64,000 bases of DNA from a marine bacterium B5-7 (GCA_021604525.1 BQJD01000015.1:18660-82659), one strand, 5' to 3'. Shown: positions 53,723 to 63,183, numbered from the stretch's first letter. The notes: generated from the sequence alone by a model not told the origin. Numbers and translations: made by a program.

Positions 53723-54796
53723 TTACGAGAATTCGGGGTGTTGGTTAGCTACTTCGCGCACTTCGGCAGAATTATCATTTGCTTTTCTTGCAGGCTGGAT
53801 CGATGCCCCCGGTGGGCATTTCCGATATTGGCGAGGCGAGCAGCGATAAGCCAGCTTGAACGCCGTCGAGAAATGTGATGCGTCGGAGAAACCACACTCA
53901 TCGGCGATAAGCTCGAGGCTATGATAGCTATTTACCAGACGCCAGGCCGCGTGATCGAGACGCATAAGCCGCCAGTAACGAGCCGGTGACTCAGAATAGT
54001 GTTGATGAAACAACCGGTTCAACTGACGCTCCGACGTACCGCAGACACGTGCCAGCACGTCGATAGGAATAGGTTGGCCCAGGCGCTCACGCATGATGGC
54101 GACAGCACGCTGCAAACGCGGATCAGTACCGGGGTCATGGCCGTCGCGATAGGAGCGCAACTGATGATGCGCACCACGCGGTTCGTCAACCAACAAATCC
54201 GCCATTCCCTTGAGTGCGCGTTGCCGGCCACAGTGTCGTGAAATCAGATCTACCGCAAGATCAATTGCAGCGGTACCGCCGGGGCAGGTAATACGGTCAC
54301 GATCAATGGTGAACAATCGCCCCGTGGCTGAATGGCAGCGTGGATAACGACGCGCAAACACCCGCTGGTGTCGCCAGTGTATCGATGCCCTGTAGCCATT
54401 CAGCAGTCCCGCTTCGGCAAGAACGAAACTGCCACTATCAAGACCTACGAGGGAAACGCCGGCTGTGGCTGCCTGCTTGAGGTAGACCAGGTATGAGACC
54501 GGCACATCCGCGAGTCCTTCGAGCCGGCCACCGTGAATTACGATGTAGTCGTAGTTCAATTCTTCAAGGTCGAGTAGTCTGTCAGGCAACATTTCAACAC
54601 CAGAGCTCGAACGAACCGGTTTCATGTCATGGGACAGCAGGGACCAGGAACAGTAGCGTTGACGACTGTGGTCGGCATCGTCTGCTGCATGCCGCAAGGT
54701 ATCGAGAAATCCAGCCAGCGGCAGTGCGGAAAACTCAGGCGCAAGAAGAATCGCAACACGCAGATCCGGTCTTGTACTGGAATCGATCGAAGTCAT
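53723..54796 (-). CDS. GlxA-type AraC-family transcriptional regulator
   Basis: The 357-residue protein has an N-terminal DJ-1/PfpI-like domain (VAILLAPEFSALPLAGFLDT through GLDSGSFVLAEAGLLNG) and a C-terminal AraC double helix-turn-helix (LARVCGTSERQLNRLFHQH and IADECGFSDASHFSTAFK). Relatives such as GbdR, CdhR and ArgR control catabolism of betaine, carnitine and arginine. A link to the dimethylglycine dehydrogenase-like gene is attractive but about 50 kb apart here. Repeat copy A begins at its start codon. Confidence 0.9.
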   Translation of the reverse strand: MTSIDSSTRPDLRVAILLAPEFSALPLAGFLDTLRHAADDADHSRQRYCSWSLLSHDMKPVRSSSGVEMLPDRLLDLEELNYDYIVIHGGRLEGLADVPVSYLVYLKQAATAGVSLVGLDSGSFVLAEAGLLNGYRASIHWRHQRVFARRYPRCHSATGRLFTIDRDRITCPGGTAAIDLAVDLISRHCGRQRALKGMADLLVDEPRGAHHQLRSYRDGHDPGTDPRLQRAVAIMRERLGQPIPIDVLARVCGTSERQLNRLFHQHYSESPARYWRLMRLDHAAWRLVNSYHSLELIADECGFSDASHFSTAFKLAYRCSPRQYRKCPPGASIQPARKANDNSAEVREVANQHPEFS

Positions 54797-54905
54797 GGCG
54801 AAAACGCTAGATCATTCGGCAAAAATATACAAGTTAAAGCATGGTGGATAGCCCATCATTTTCTGTCTTTCGGGCGGCATGGATGGCACAGATGGAACCG
54901 CCTTC
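54797..54905. repeat. Dispersed repeat, copy A
   Basis: This segment aligns without gaps to 61192-61300. The first 51 bases match at 45 positions, including GCAAAAATATACAAGTTAA at 54819-54837. The middle is diverged and the last 20 bases (GCACAGAT to GCCTTC) match at 16. It starts immediately upstream of the GlxA-type gene's ATG. Confidence 0.8.
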
Positions 54906-55043
54906 GCGGATAATTTCATGCACATTCTGCGCTATCAAAACCGGCCAATTTTTAGTATTTCAGCCGTGATGTTTTGTTTTAAGGATGGTTTAAGCGTTCA
55001 CTTTATATGCTTCCGATGAAATTTAACAAACGGAGCGTAATCC

Positions 55044-55643
55044 ATGAGCGTATCTGAGCAAACCATCGATACCATCAAGCCGCGAACCATGTTGGTATGG
55101 GATCCACTGGTCCGGGTATTTCACTGGTCACTGGTGGTGTTCTTTTTTATTGCCTATCTTACCGAAGACGAACTTGAGGTCGTGCATATATATGCCGGGT
55201 ATGCAGTTGTATTGCTGGTCCTGTTTCGAATCGTCTGGGGCGTAATCGGCACGCCGCATGCGCGGTTTTCAGACTTTGTCACCGGCCCGCGCCGACTCCT
55301 TGCTTACTTGAAACAGATGCTTGCGCATCGCGCGCCCCGCTACATCGGACATAACCCGGCTGGCGCTGCCATGATCCTGGCATTGCTGGGATCGCTGTTA
55401 GCGACCACGATCTCGGGGATGCTTTTGCTTGGTGGTGATGGCGCCGGGCCCCTGGCAGGTGTTGTTATTTCAGGATTCAGTGGCGAATGGCTTGAAGATG
55501 TTCACGAGTTCTTTGCCAACGCGACCCTGGTGTTGGTTTTTCTGCATGTTGGCGGCGTCATATTGAGCAGCATTGCCCACCGCGAAAATCTCATTAAGTC
55601 GATGCTTACCGGTCGCAAGCGTGAAGCAGATACCCCTGACTGA
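55044..55643 (+). CDS. Cytochrome b561-family membrane protein
   Basis: The 199-residue protein has four membrane helices with heme-ligand His in RVFHWSLVVFFFIAYL, VHIYAGYAVVLLVLFR, and EFFANATLVLVFLHVGGVI. It is like the NiFe-hydrogenase cytochrome b subunits and would carry electrons from quinol to a periplasmic partner. The next two genes encode c-type cytochromes of the SHP and diheme types, a known trio. AACGGAG precedes the ATG. Confidence 0.93.
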   Translation: MSVSEQTIDTIKPRTMLVWDPLVRVFHWSLVVFFFIAYLTEDELEVVHIYAGYAVVLLVLFRIVWGVIGTPHARFSDFVTGPRRLLAYLKQMLAHRAPRYIGHNPAGAAMILALLGSLLATTISGMLLLGGDGAGPLAGVVISGFSGEWLEDVHEFFANATLVLVFLHVGGVILSSIAHRENLIKSMLTGRKREADTPD

Positions 55644-55683
55644 TTACTTTCGAATACCAACCTTTCTTGTTAAGGAGATTCCA

Positions 55684-56082
55684 ATGAAAGTTCGTCTTGC
55701 AGTGTCTCTGGTTACATGCTTCGGCCTGACTTCGCTGACACATGTATACGCCTCCTTCGCCGGCCCGATCGATGAATTACTGAATGATTATATTCAGCAA
55801 GGCGCGGGACCCTTCGTTGCCAATGCCGGTCGAGATTTCTGGTATGAGGATTTCAATGGCAAAAGTTGTACCGGCTGTCACGCAGATCGACCTGTCAATC
55901 AAGGCAGGCATGTGCGTACCGGTAAGCTGATAGCACCCATGGCGCCTTCCATGAACGTGGATCGTTTTACCGATAAGGCACACGTGGCCAAGTGGCTGTT
56001 ACGAAATTGCAAGTGGACCCTTGGTCGTGAATGCAACGCCCAAGAGAAAGGTGATTTGTTGAGCTGGTTAAGACAGCAATAG
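55684..56082 (+). CDS. SHP-type (DUF1924) monoheme cytochrome c
   Basis: The 132-residue precursor has a signal peptide ending near VYA-SFA. The heme site is CTGCH at about 63-67, and the C-terminal motif LLRNCKWTLGRECNAQEKGD has the conserved Asn and two Cys of sphaeroides heme protein. In SHP that Asn is a displaceable sixth ligand and the heme binds oxygen or nitric oxide. The ATG at 55684 follows an AAGGAG site. Confidence 0.92.
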   Translation: MKVRLAVSLVTCFGLTSLTHVYASFAGPIDELLNDYIQQGAGPFVANAGRDFWYEDFNGKSCTGCHADRPVNQGRHVRTGKLIAPMAPSMNVDRFTDKAHVAKWLLRNCKWTLGRECNAQEKGDLLSWLRQQ

Positions 56083-56112
56083 CAAATTCCATATGGAATT
56101 TTGGAGGATGTA

Positions 56113-56718
56113 ATGAAAAACTCGGCAATAAATGGAATACAAAACTTTTTAAGATGGAGTATTGGCATGCTGATAGTCGCTTCTGCCCTTTTAATCGGTT
56201 TGTTTGGGATCAGTGGCATATCGTCAAGCGATGGCAACAACCTGCGAGACGATAACGACGCCGAATATCAATCAATTGGCACTGGCAAGATTGTTCTGAA
56301 TTCTGACTATGTTGAGGAATGCGGTGCATGCCACCTGGCTTATCCGGCGCAGCTTTTACCCGCCGACAGTTGGCGCCAGATCATGTTCGGTCTGGCTGAC
56401 CACTTCGGAGAAAACGCCGAGCTGTCGGTCGGAACTCGTGATGAACTGCTCGGATATCTTCTCAACCAGGCGGCAGATGGACCTTTAACCCGGCGTAAAT
56501 CCAAGTTATTGCGAGGTCTTGACGGACCACCGCCTCTACGAATCACTGAACTTGCGTACTTTCGCGATACCCATGACGAGATACCGATCAAAATGGTAAA
56601 AGACAATCCTGATGTGCGCTCGTTCAGTAATTGCGATTCCTGTCATAAGTCCGCTGCACGTGGTGAATTCGATGAAGATAATGTCGTTATTGCTGGTTAT
56701 GGTCGTTGGCACGACTAG
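56113..56718 (+). CDS. Diheme cytochrome c (DHC-like), membrane anchored
   Basis: The 201-residue protein has an N-terminal membrane segment (GMLIVASALLIGLFGISGI) and two heme c sites, CGACH and CDSCH, with a distal DSWRQIMFGLADHFGENAEL region typical of DHC. DHC donates electrons to SHP. GGAGG precedes the ATG at 56113. The N-terminal helix, not followed by a clean cleavage site, may be an anchor. The 3' end overlaps the PepSY gene by 47 bases. Confidence 0.9.
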   Translation: MKNSAINGIQNFLRWSIGMLIVASALLIGLFGISGISSSDGNNLRDDNDAEYQSIGTGKIVLNSDYVEECGACHLAYPAQLLPADSWRQIMFGLADHFGENAELSVGTRDELLGYLLNQAADGPLTRRKSKLLRGLDGPPPLRITELAYFRDTHDEIPIKMVKDNPDVRSFSNCDSCHKSAARGEFDEDNVVIAGYGRWHD

Positions 56719-56980
56719 CCCGTTAACACTCGCCGACGATCGCGATGATGAAGCTGACAAAGTAATTCAATGGGTTGCCGAAGGTCGAATCCTGTCGCTG
56801 GAGCAGCTACTTGATATGCACAGTGATCGTCTGCGCGGACGACTACTCGATCTCGAACTCGAGCGTGAGCATGGGCGAATTATCTACGAAATCGAAATGA
56901 TCGATGAACAAGGACTAATACGGAAGTTCGAGTTGGACGCGGCAACCGGTGAGTTGCTCCAAGAGGAGATCAACGATTGA
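56672..56980 (+). CDS. PepSY-domain protein
   Basis: The 102-residue precursor starts within the diheme cytochrome gene in another frame. A signal peptide (SLLLVMVVGTTSPLTLA) precedes a single PepSY-like domain (ILSLEQLLDMHSDRLRGRLL and ELDAATGELLQEE). PepSY proteins often sit with two-component systems and redox proteins and may modulate the sensor. The stop overlaps the response regulator start (TTGA). Confidence 0.88.
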   Translation: MKIMSLLLVMVVGTTSPLTLADDRDDEADKVIQWVAEGRILSLEQLLDMHSDRLRGRLLDLELEREHGRIIYEIEMIDEQGLIRKFELDAATGELLQEEIND

Positions 56981-57645
56981 AATTGTTGATCGTTGAAGAC
57001 GACGCCGAATTGGTACACGAGTTACGTCCCATCTTAAAAAAGGCAGGCTTCGTACTCGACGTCGCAGATAACGGCATGGACGGAGAATTTCTTGGCCTTG
57101 AGGAATCGTTTGATGCCATCGTTCTCGATCTGGGATTGCCGGGCAAAGAAGGCATAGAAGTGCTCAGAACATGGCGGTCGGTCGGTCTTGCAACACCGGT
57201 TTTGATTCTCACTGCGCGAGACGCCTGGTTTGAACGCGTCGATGGCTTGCGTGCCGGCGCGGATGATTACCTTGGCAAGCCGTTTCATCCCGGTGAACTC
57301 ATTGCCCGTCTCGAAGCCATTATTCGGCGTAATGCCGGCAAGTCTGACAACACCCTTGAATGGGCAGGAGTAACTCTGGACGTCGAACGACAGATAGCAT
57401 GTCAGCAGGATGGTTCGACAAGAGAACTAACCGGTATTGAGTTTCGACTGCTTCGTTACCTGATGCTGCACCCCCAGCGAGTTTTGTCCAAGACCGAACT
57501 CAGCGAACATGTTTACGAGGAAGAACAGCTCAAGGACAGCAATGTAATCGAAGTTTACATTAATCGATTGCGGCATCTGTTCGGTAAGGATTTTATTGAA
57601 ACTCGTCGTAGACAGGGCTATCGACTTCGCGCGCCAGAGCGATGA
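56977..57645 (+). CDS. OmpR-family response regulator (PhoP/QseB-like)
   Basis: The 222-residue protein starts from TTG with KLLIVEDDAELVHEL. The receiver has phospho-Asp in DAIVLDLGLPGKEG (about residue 51) and Lys in DDYLGKPFHPGEL. A winged-helix DNA-binding domain with ELSEHVYEEEQLKDSN and a RRQGYRL end follows. Overlaps with genes on both sides tie it to the cytochrome operon and the sensor kinase. Confidence 0.95.
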   Translation: MKLLIVEDDAELVHELRPILKKAGFVLDVADNGMDGEFLGLEESFDAIVLDLGLPGKEGIEVLRTWRSVGLATPVLILTARDAWFERVDGLRAGADDYLGKPFHPGELIARLEAIIRRNAGKSDNTLEWAGVTLDVERQIACQQDGSTRELTGIEFRLLRYLMLHPQRVLSKTELSEHVYEEEQLKDSNVIEVYINRLRHLFGKDFIETRRRQGYRLRAPER

Positions 57646-58973
57646 CTTCATTAAAGCGCCAGTTTCGAACCAGTATGCTGATCGCTACACTCATTGCTGC
57701 AGCGAGTCTTCTGCTTTGGGTCGATACGGGTGTCAAGCGGATGACGCGCGATTATATATTGACGCGCCTTGAACACGATGCGGACAGCGTTATGACTGCG
57801 CTTTCCAAAGGTCCAGAAGGACATTGGTCTATCAAAACAGCACGCCTTGGAACCGTCTATGATCGTGTTTATTCCGGCTATTACTATCAGGTTTTCAATC
57901 AGGGCACGGACATTCGAAGCCGATCGATGTGGGATTTTTCATTTACAACAGTGCCTGAAAATCCGGCTATCGAGACAGTGAATCAAGCTGCCGGACCAAA
58001 GGGGCAGCAGTTACTTATATTCTCGCGAAGAATCACCAAGTCGGGTGACGATCTAAACGTATGGGTAGCCGAGGATATCCAGCCATTGAATGCGGCGCGT
58101 CATCATTACAGCCTGCTTGCGGCGTTAGCATTACTAACAATAATGCTGGCCCTGGTGGCTGTGCAACAATGGATTCTTGGGCGTGGGTTTATACGTCTCG
58201 ACTCATTGCGTTCCGCTATTCGCGATTTAAAGAGTGGACACATTGCAAACCTGTCGACGGATGTTCCATTGGAAATCGCACCACTTATTGATGAGATCAA
58301 CCGATTGTTGGCGCGACTTGAAGTAAAGGTTTCCCGTTCTCGTAACGCGATGGGAAACCTCGCCCATGAAATGAAGCGCCCAATGGATCGCCTCACCCGA
58401 TTATCTCGTGCACTGGACCCGGTAGTACAGGCAGAAATCATTGAGACAATAAATGAATTGGAGCACCTTGTTGCAAGGGAACTCAAGCGGGCTCGCATCG
58501 TAGGAGTGGCAACCCCAGGCAGGCAAACCAGACTGGATGATGATGTACCCATTCTCATCAAGGCGTTACAGCAAATCTATCCCGGACGAAACATCCACAC
58601 GGATTATTCTCGCGATTTGATTCTTCCCCATGATCGTGACGACATGCTGGAACTGTTGGGTAACCTGCTCGACAATGCGCTGAAACATGGTGCCGGTGAT
58701 GTATCGTTGATCGTTACCGAAGATCATAAAGGCTGGACCATAGTAGTTGCCGACAATGGTGCCGGTGTCCCGGAAAGTGATATTCCACAAGTGCTCAAAC
58801 GTGGGACGCGTCTGGACGAGAGCATGTCTACATCGGGCTCCGGTTTGGGTCTTGCGATTTGTGCTGATATTGTTGGCGAGTACGGTGGTGAAATTCACCT
58901 TAACAACCGGTTGCCACAAGGACTTGAAGTTAGCTGCCGTTTGTTTCGGGATACTGCAATCGGGTACATGTAA
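57642..58973 (+). CDS. Sensor histidine kinase partner
   Basis: The 443-residue kinase has two membrane helices (LIATLIAAASLLLWV and LALLTIMLALVAVQQWIL) around a periplasmic sensor of about 125 residues. A linker with NLAHEMKRPMDRL contains the phospho-His, where most kinases have LRTP. The ATPase domain has DNALKHGAGD, VADNGAGVP and SGSGLGLAI. It overlaps the regulator gene by four bases. The signal is probably linked to the cytochrome/PepSY proteins encoded upstream. Confidence 0.93.
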   Translation: MTSLKRQFRTSMLIATLIAAASLLLWVDTGVKRMTRDYILTRLEHDADSVMTALSKGPEGHWSIKTARLGTVYDRVYSGYYYQVFNQGTDIRSRSMWDFSFTTVPENPAIETVNQAAGPKGQQLLIFSRRITKSGDDLNVWVAEDIQPLNAARHHYSLLAALALLTIMLALVAVQQWILGRGFIRLDSLRSAIRDLKSGHIANLSTDVPLEIAPLIDEINRLLARLEVKVSRSRNAMGNLAHEMKRPMDRLTRLSRALDPVVQAEIIETINELEHLVARELKRARIVGVATPGRQTRLDDDVPILIKALQQIYPGRNIHTDYSRDLILPHDRDDMLELLGNLLDNALKHGAGDVSLIVTEDHKGWTIVVADNGAGVPESDIPQVLKRGTRLDESMSTSGSGLGLAICADIVGEYGGEIHLNNRLPQGLEVSCRLFRDTAIGYM

Positions 58974-59069
58974 CGAGCGGTCCCGATTGTGTATGGATCA
59001 AGTGCGTTGAACCTCATCTGATGCCTGATATGATCAGGTTCGAAAACCGTTTCCCGATACAAGGGTGAG

Positions 59070-60416
59070 GTGACCATAGTGGAAGGTGATTCGCACGCTG
59101 GTGTGACTAAAGGTGCATTGCAGAATGATGCAGAGTTCGCAAGTCTCGATGACCTTCGGGACCATCAACAGCGTGCATGGCAACGGCAGCGCGATTATGT
59201 GATCAAACATTCCGGTTTTTATGCCGCACTATGGCACAGATCCAGCGTTCCGGAAGACCTGACCGAACTGCACAACCTGCCGCTATCGAGCAAGGCGCAG
59301 TTACGCGATTCCCAAGTGTTGCATCCACCATTCGGGAATTACCTCGCTGCGGATATCATAGCCGTTAATCGTCTTCATCGTACCTCGGGGACAACCGGGC
59401 AGGCTATGAATCTGGCGTTGTCGGCGAGGGATTGCGAGGTCACCGAAGTCGTTGGTGGGCGTAGTCATCGTGCTGCTGGTTTAACCCCCGCCTACCGGGT
59501 GGTGCATTGCCTTAACTACCAGATGTGGATGGGTGGTGTGACCGATCACCTCACACTGGAGCGTACGGGAGCCATGGTGATCCCGTTTGGTGTCGGTGCG
59601 AGCGAACGCCTGATTCATACGATTACCGAGATTGGCATTGACGCCATTTCCTGTACGCCGTCTTATCCGGCGGTACTGGAACGGATGTTAGTGGATAAAT
59701 TTAATGGCATGCACCCCCGTGATCTGGGACTTAAGCTGGGGCTTTTCGGCGGGGAGGCAGGACTCGACGACCCGCATCTTCGGCAACGCTTTGTCGATAT
59801 CTGGGGCATGCAACCGCGCAACGCAAATTATGGTGTCTCCGATGTGCTTTCGAATTTCGCGGCTCAGTGCGAGCATGACACACGGCTGCACTTTATCGCC
59901 GGCGATGTCTTGTACCCGGAACTGATCGATCCGGTTAGTGACTCTCCCCTGCCAATCAAAGCCGGCGAACAGGGCGAACTGGTGCTGACCCATCTGGAGC
60001 GCGAGTGTCAGCCGTTGGTGCGTTTTCGTAGTGGTGACATCATTGCCGTGGATGAGACCGATCCATGTCGATGTGGGCGTACCGGGATGCGTTTCAGGGT
60101 GATTGGTCGTAGTGACGATATGGCGGTGGTGCGTGGATTGAATGTTTTCCCAACCATGGTTGCCGCGGTTATTAACCGCTTTACTGAACTATCCGGCGAG
60201 TACCGCATCGTACTGAATCAGCCACCGCCTCATGATTATCTGCCCATCCAGGTGGAACTTGCCAGTGGCCAGTCTCAGGTAGCCGGTCTCCATCAGCGGG
60301 TTGAGCGGGAGATCAAGGAATGCCTCGGCACCAGCGCCCGGGTAACTGTCTTAGCGAGCGCCTCGTTGCCGGTCAGCGAGGGTAAAACAGCACGGGTTGT
60401 AAGGAGCTATAAATGA
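59070..60416 (+). CDS. Phenylacetate-CoA ligase-like AMP-forming enzyme
   Basis: The 448-residue protein resembles PaaK: LHRTSGTTGQAMNLALS phosphate loop, then FGGEAGL and NYGVSDVL, and a C-terminal IGRSDDMAVVRGLNVFPT with the conserved RSDDM turn. It activates an aromatic or other acid to a CoA thioester. It starts from GTG with AAGGGTGAG upstream. The stop overlaps an enoyl-CoA hydratase gene by ATGA, so the pair degrade or modify the same acyl-CoA. The acid is not known. Confidence 0.9.
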   Translation: MTIVEGDSHAGVTKGALQNDAEFASLDDLRDHQQRAWQRQRDYVIKHSGFYAALWHRSSVPEDLTELHNLPLSSKAQLRDSQVLHPPFGNYLAADIIAVNRLHRTSGTTGQAMNLALSARDCEVTEVVGGRSHRAAGLTPAYRVVHCLNYQMWMGGVTDHLTLERTGAMVIPFGVGASERLIHTITEIGIDAISCTPSYPAVLERMLVDKFNGMHPRDLGLKLGLFGGEAGLDDPHLRQRFVDIWGMQPRNANYGVSDVLSNFAAQCEHDTRLHFIAGDVLYPELIDPVSDSPLPIKAGEQGELVLTHLERECQPLVRFRSGDIIAVDETDPCRCGRTGMRFRVIGRSDDMAVVRGLNVFPTMVAAVINRFTELSGEYRIVLNQPPPHDYLPIQVELASGQSQVAGLHQRVEREIKECLGTSARVTVLASASLPVSEGKTARVVRSYK

Positions 60417-61174
60417 GTCAATACCGATACAAAACCGTACTCAGCACTTTGAGCGATAACGGCGTTCGTACGCTTGCGCTTAATCGCCCCGAATCTCTGA
60501 ACGCCATGAATCGCCAATTGATTGACGATGTGGCAGTTGCTTTTAACGATGCCAACGCGGATCAAGACACACGAGCCATTCTTTTTACCGGGATGGGCCG
60601 GGCGTTCTGCGCCGGCGATGATCGACGCGAGCATGTTCACCCGCGCTCGGAAAACGAAGCTCGCGATCTGGTCGACGCCATTCAGCGAGTCACTCGGGCG
60701 ATTGTTTTCGGCCCGAAGCCGGTGGTCGGTGCGATTAACGGTTGGGCGGTCGGTGGCGGTTTTGAGTGGGCCATCAATTGCGACTTCCCTGTTTGGGCAG
60801 AAAGTGCCAAAGGGTTTTTCCCCGAGGTATCCCTTAATCTTTTTGTCACCGGTGCGGTGACTTCGCTGCTGCCGGCCATGGTGGGACTGAATACCGCGCG
60901 TGAGATGCTGTTTTTAGGCAATCGTTATAGCGCAGCCGAACTTCAACGCATGGGTGTTGCCTGGCGGGTCGTCGCTGACGACCGACTCTTGAGCGAGGCA
61001 ACGGAGGTTGCGCTAAAGCTAAGCAATTTGCCACCCCTGGCGGTGCGTGCCATGAAGCGGGTACTCAACGCCGCGGCAGCAAACGATATCAATACAGCAT
61101 TGGCGCTTGAAACCGATGCCACGGTCGCCGGATTTCTTGATCCTGAAACCACCGAGCGATTGAAGAATTTCTAA
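60413..61174 (+). CDS. Enoyl-CoA hydratase/isomerase family protein
   Basis: The 253-residue crotonase-fold enzyme has oxyanion-hole segments FCAGDDRR and GGGFEWAINCD, and Glu at both usual catalytic positions (FFPEVSLNL and NTAREMLFL). The first substrate loop has Asp-Asp-Arg-Arg where many members have Ala-Asp. It is coupled to the CoA ligase upstream. Hydratase and isomerase activities cannot be separated by sequence. Confidence 0.92.
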   Translation: MSQYRYKTVLSTLSDNGVRTLALNRPESLNAMNRQLIDDVAVAFNDANADQDTRAILFTGMGRAFCAGDDRREHVHPRSENEARDLVDAIQRVTRAIVFGPKPVVGAINGWAVGGGFEWAINCDFPVWAESAKGFFPEVSLNLFVTGAVTSLLPAMVGLNTAREMLFLGNRYSAAELQRMGVAWRVVADDRLLSEATEVALKLSNLPPLAVRAMKRVLNAAAANDINTALALETDATVAGFLDPETTERLKNF

Positions 61175-61191
61175 GAACACGGGTATGTCGC

Positions 61192-61300
61192 GGCGAAAAC
61201 GCTTGTTCATTTAGCAAAAATATACAAGTTAAGGCATGTTGGTTTGTCTGCCTTATACGTCATCTTCCGTTATTCAGGCAGCACAGATAACACTGCCTTC
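61192..61300. repeat. Dispersed repeat, copy B
   Basis: Ungapped counterpart of copy A at 54797-54905 (offset 6395), lying between the convergent enoyl-CoA hydratase and SulP genes. A short stem is seen in its 3' part, GGCAG (61277-61281) with CTGCC (61293-61297), not conserved in copy A. Confidence 0.8.
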
Positions 61301-61333
61301 TTGTTGAGAAACCTAATCACTTAGTTCTGGCGG

Positions 61334-63106
61334 CTATCCATCCGGGGGGGCTTGTACACGTTCTCTCTGCCACAGTATTGCCGTTGTTTTTGCTCGTTTT
61401 AGACCGCGACAGTAAGTCAGCATTCCGGCGATCTTTCGAACGCCAGCTTTGCGCAGCTTGACGATAATCCTCGTAGGTAACCCCACCATAATCAGCGCGA
61501 CTCTCTCGCGGTGCATATCATTGATTAGGGATTGGAGTGCCACAATGGCAGTGCCGTCCATGCTCGGCACATTGTGCATGTCAACGATAATCGTCTGGAT
61601 ATTGGGGTCTACCAGGTGCAATGATGTGAGCGCTTTCTCGGCCACACCGAAAAACAACGGGCCATTAATATTGTAGACGGCCACCTCAGCAGGAAGCCCA
61701 TTGATATCGGGATGATTCATGCTATCGACGCGATCAGTTTGGGTCAACAATGTCATCCGCCGGATGAAAAGCGCCGAGGCCAGCCCGATACCAACGGCCA
61801 CGGCCAATACCATGTCGAAGAGTACTGTGAGACTGAAACAGATAATCAAAACGGCAACATCTCCCGGAGGTGACGAACGCAAGGTATGTAGGAAGTGTCG
61901 GGCTTCGCTCATATTCCATGCGACGATGAACAGCAGCGCCGCGAGTGCGGCCATTGGTACAAGGCCCAGCAGTCCCGCTAGCGCAATCACTGCCAGTAAC
62001 ACTACTACCGCGTGTATCACGGCAGATATGGGAGAGCGAGCGCCGCTACGGATATTGGTCGCTGTTCTGGCAATGGCGGCGGTGGCCGTAATACCACCGA
62101 AGAGTGGTGCGACGATATTACCCAGACCTTGACCGATCAATTCGGCATTGGGGTCATGCTTGGTCTTCGTCAAGCCGTCCGACACCACTGCGCAGAGCAG
62201 TGACTCAATGGCACCTAGCATGGCAATCGCAAATGCAGGACCAAGCAGTGCTCGTATTAGTTTGAAGCTCAACTCGAGCGGTTCTCCGTTTGGTCCCGGC
62301 AACAGCCAGGGGGCCATGAAGGTCGGTGCAATCGGCGGAATACCACTCCCAGTCTCGCCATCTGCCTCCCAGGTGAAGCGCGAGGCGATCGTATCCACGG
62401 TGGCTTCAATGCCCGGGCCACCGAGCCACTGATTAACGACATAAGCCGAGATGGCGCCGACAACCAAACCCACCAGAGGAGCCGGGATGGGTATATGTAG
62501 GCGTGGCCACAGCAACATGACAGCCAGCGTGAATAACCCAATGCTGAGTTCGAACGGATTGAGAGTGGGAATCGAGGTGATGATCCGTCCTAAGTTCTCG
62601 ACAAAATGTTCGCCGAGTTGTCCCACGCTTAGTCCCAGGAAATCGGGAATCTGCAGTACCGCGATCACCACAGCAATGCCTGCTGTAAAGCCCAACACCA
62701 CCGGATAGGGCACAAATTCAATGAGGCGTCCCATGCGAGTAACCCCTAAGGCTACCAGGATGACACCGGCCATCATCGAGGCAATTAGCAAACCTCCCAA
62801 ACCGTACTGCTGAACGATGGGGAAAAGGATCACGACGAAGGCTGCCGTAGGCCCGGAAACGTTGAAACGCGCCCCACCAGTCAGTGCGATGATGGCACCA
62901 GCCACAATTGCTGTGTAGAGACCATGCTGGGGTGGTACTCCTGTGGCGATCGCCAACGCCATCGATAGAGGTACAGCCACAGTGCCAATAATTAGACCTG
63001 CCATCACATCTTTACGCAGATCTCCAAGTCCGTAGCCCTCTCGCCAGGCTGAGCGTAGACCAGTAGCAAAACTGGGAAGATTCAGGGAAAAACGGTTGCG
63101 CGTCAT
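61334..63106 (-). CDS. SulP-family anion transporter with STAS domain
   Basis: The 590-residue protein has the SulP fold: DVMAGLIIGTVAVPLSMALA near 29-48, GLYTAIVAGAIIALTGGARF and about a dozen membrane segments, followed by a C-terminal STAS domain (about 450-570) with MDGTAIVALQSLIND. SulP proteins carry sulfate, bicarbonate or other anions, often with sodium. No neighbour reveals the ion. It looks complete. Confidence 0.93.
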   Translation of the reverse strand: MTRNRFSLNLPSFATGLRSAWREGYGLGDLRKDVMAGLIIGTVAVPLSMALAIATGVPPQHGLYTAIVAGAIIALTGGARFNVSGPTAAFVVILFPIVQQYGLGGLLIASMMAGVILVALGVTRMGRLIEFVPYPVVLGFTAGIAVVIAVLQIPDFLGLSVGQLGEHFVENLGRIITSIPTLNPFELSIGLFTLAVMLLWPRLHIPIPAPLVGLVVGAISAYVVNQWLGGPGIEATVDTIASRFTWEADGETGSGIPPIAPTFMAPWLLPGPNGEPLELSFKLIRALLGPAFAIAMLGAIESLLCAVVSDGLTKTKHDPNAELIGQGLGNIVAPLFGGITATAAIARTATNIRSGARSPISAVIHAVVVLLAVIALAGLLGLVPMAALAALLFIVAWNMSEARHFLHTLRSSPPGDVAVLIICFSLTVLFDMVLAVAVGIGLASALFIRRMTLLTQTDRVDSMNHPDINGLPAEVAVYNINGPLFFGVAEKALTSLHLVDPNIQTIIVDMHNVPSMDGTAIVALQSLINDMHRERVALIMVGLPTRIIVKLRKAGVRKIAGMLTYCRGLKRAKTTAILWQRERVQAPPDG

Positions 63107-63183
63107 ATGCCAGGACCCTCACAGGAACCCATCTTAGTCATGGACTTGGCTTAGGGCAGCACATACTGCCGCATGTCACCAAA

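Noticed and set aside
59009..59041. Hairpin GAACCT/AGGTTC as a terminator after the sensor kinase
   Set aside because: The stem is short with internal loops and there is no T-tract.
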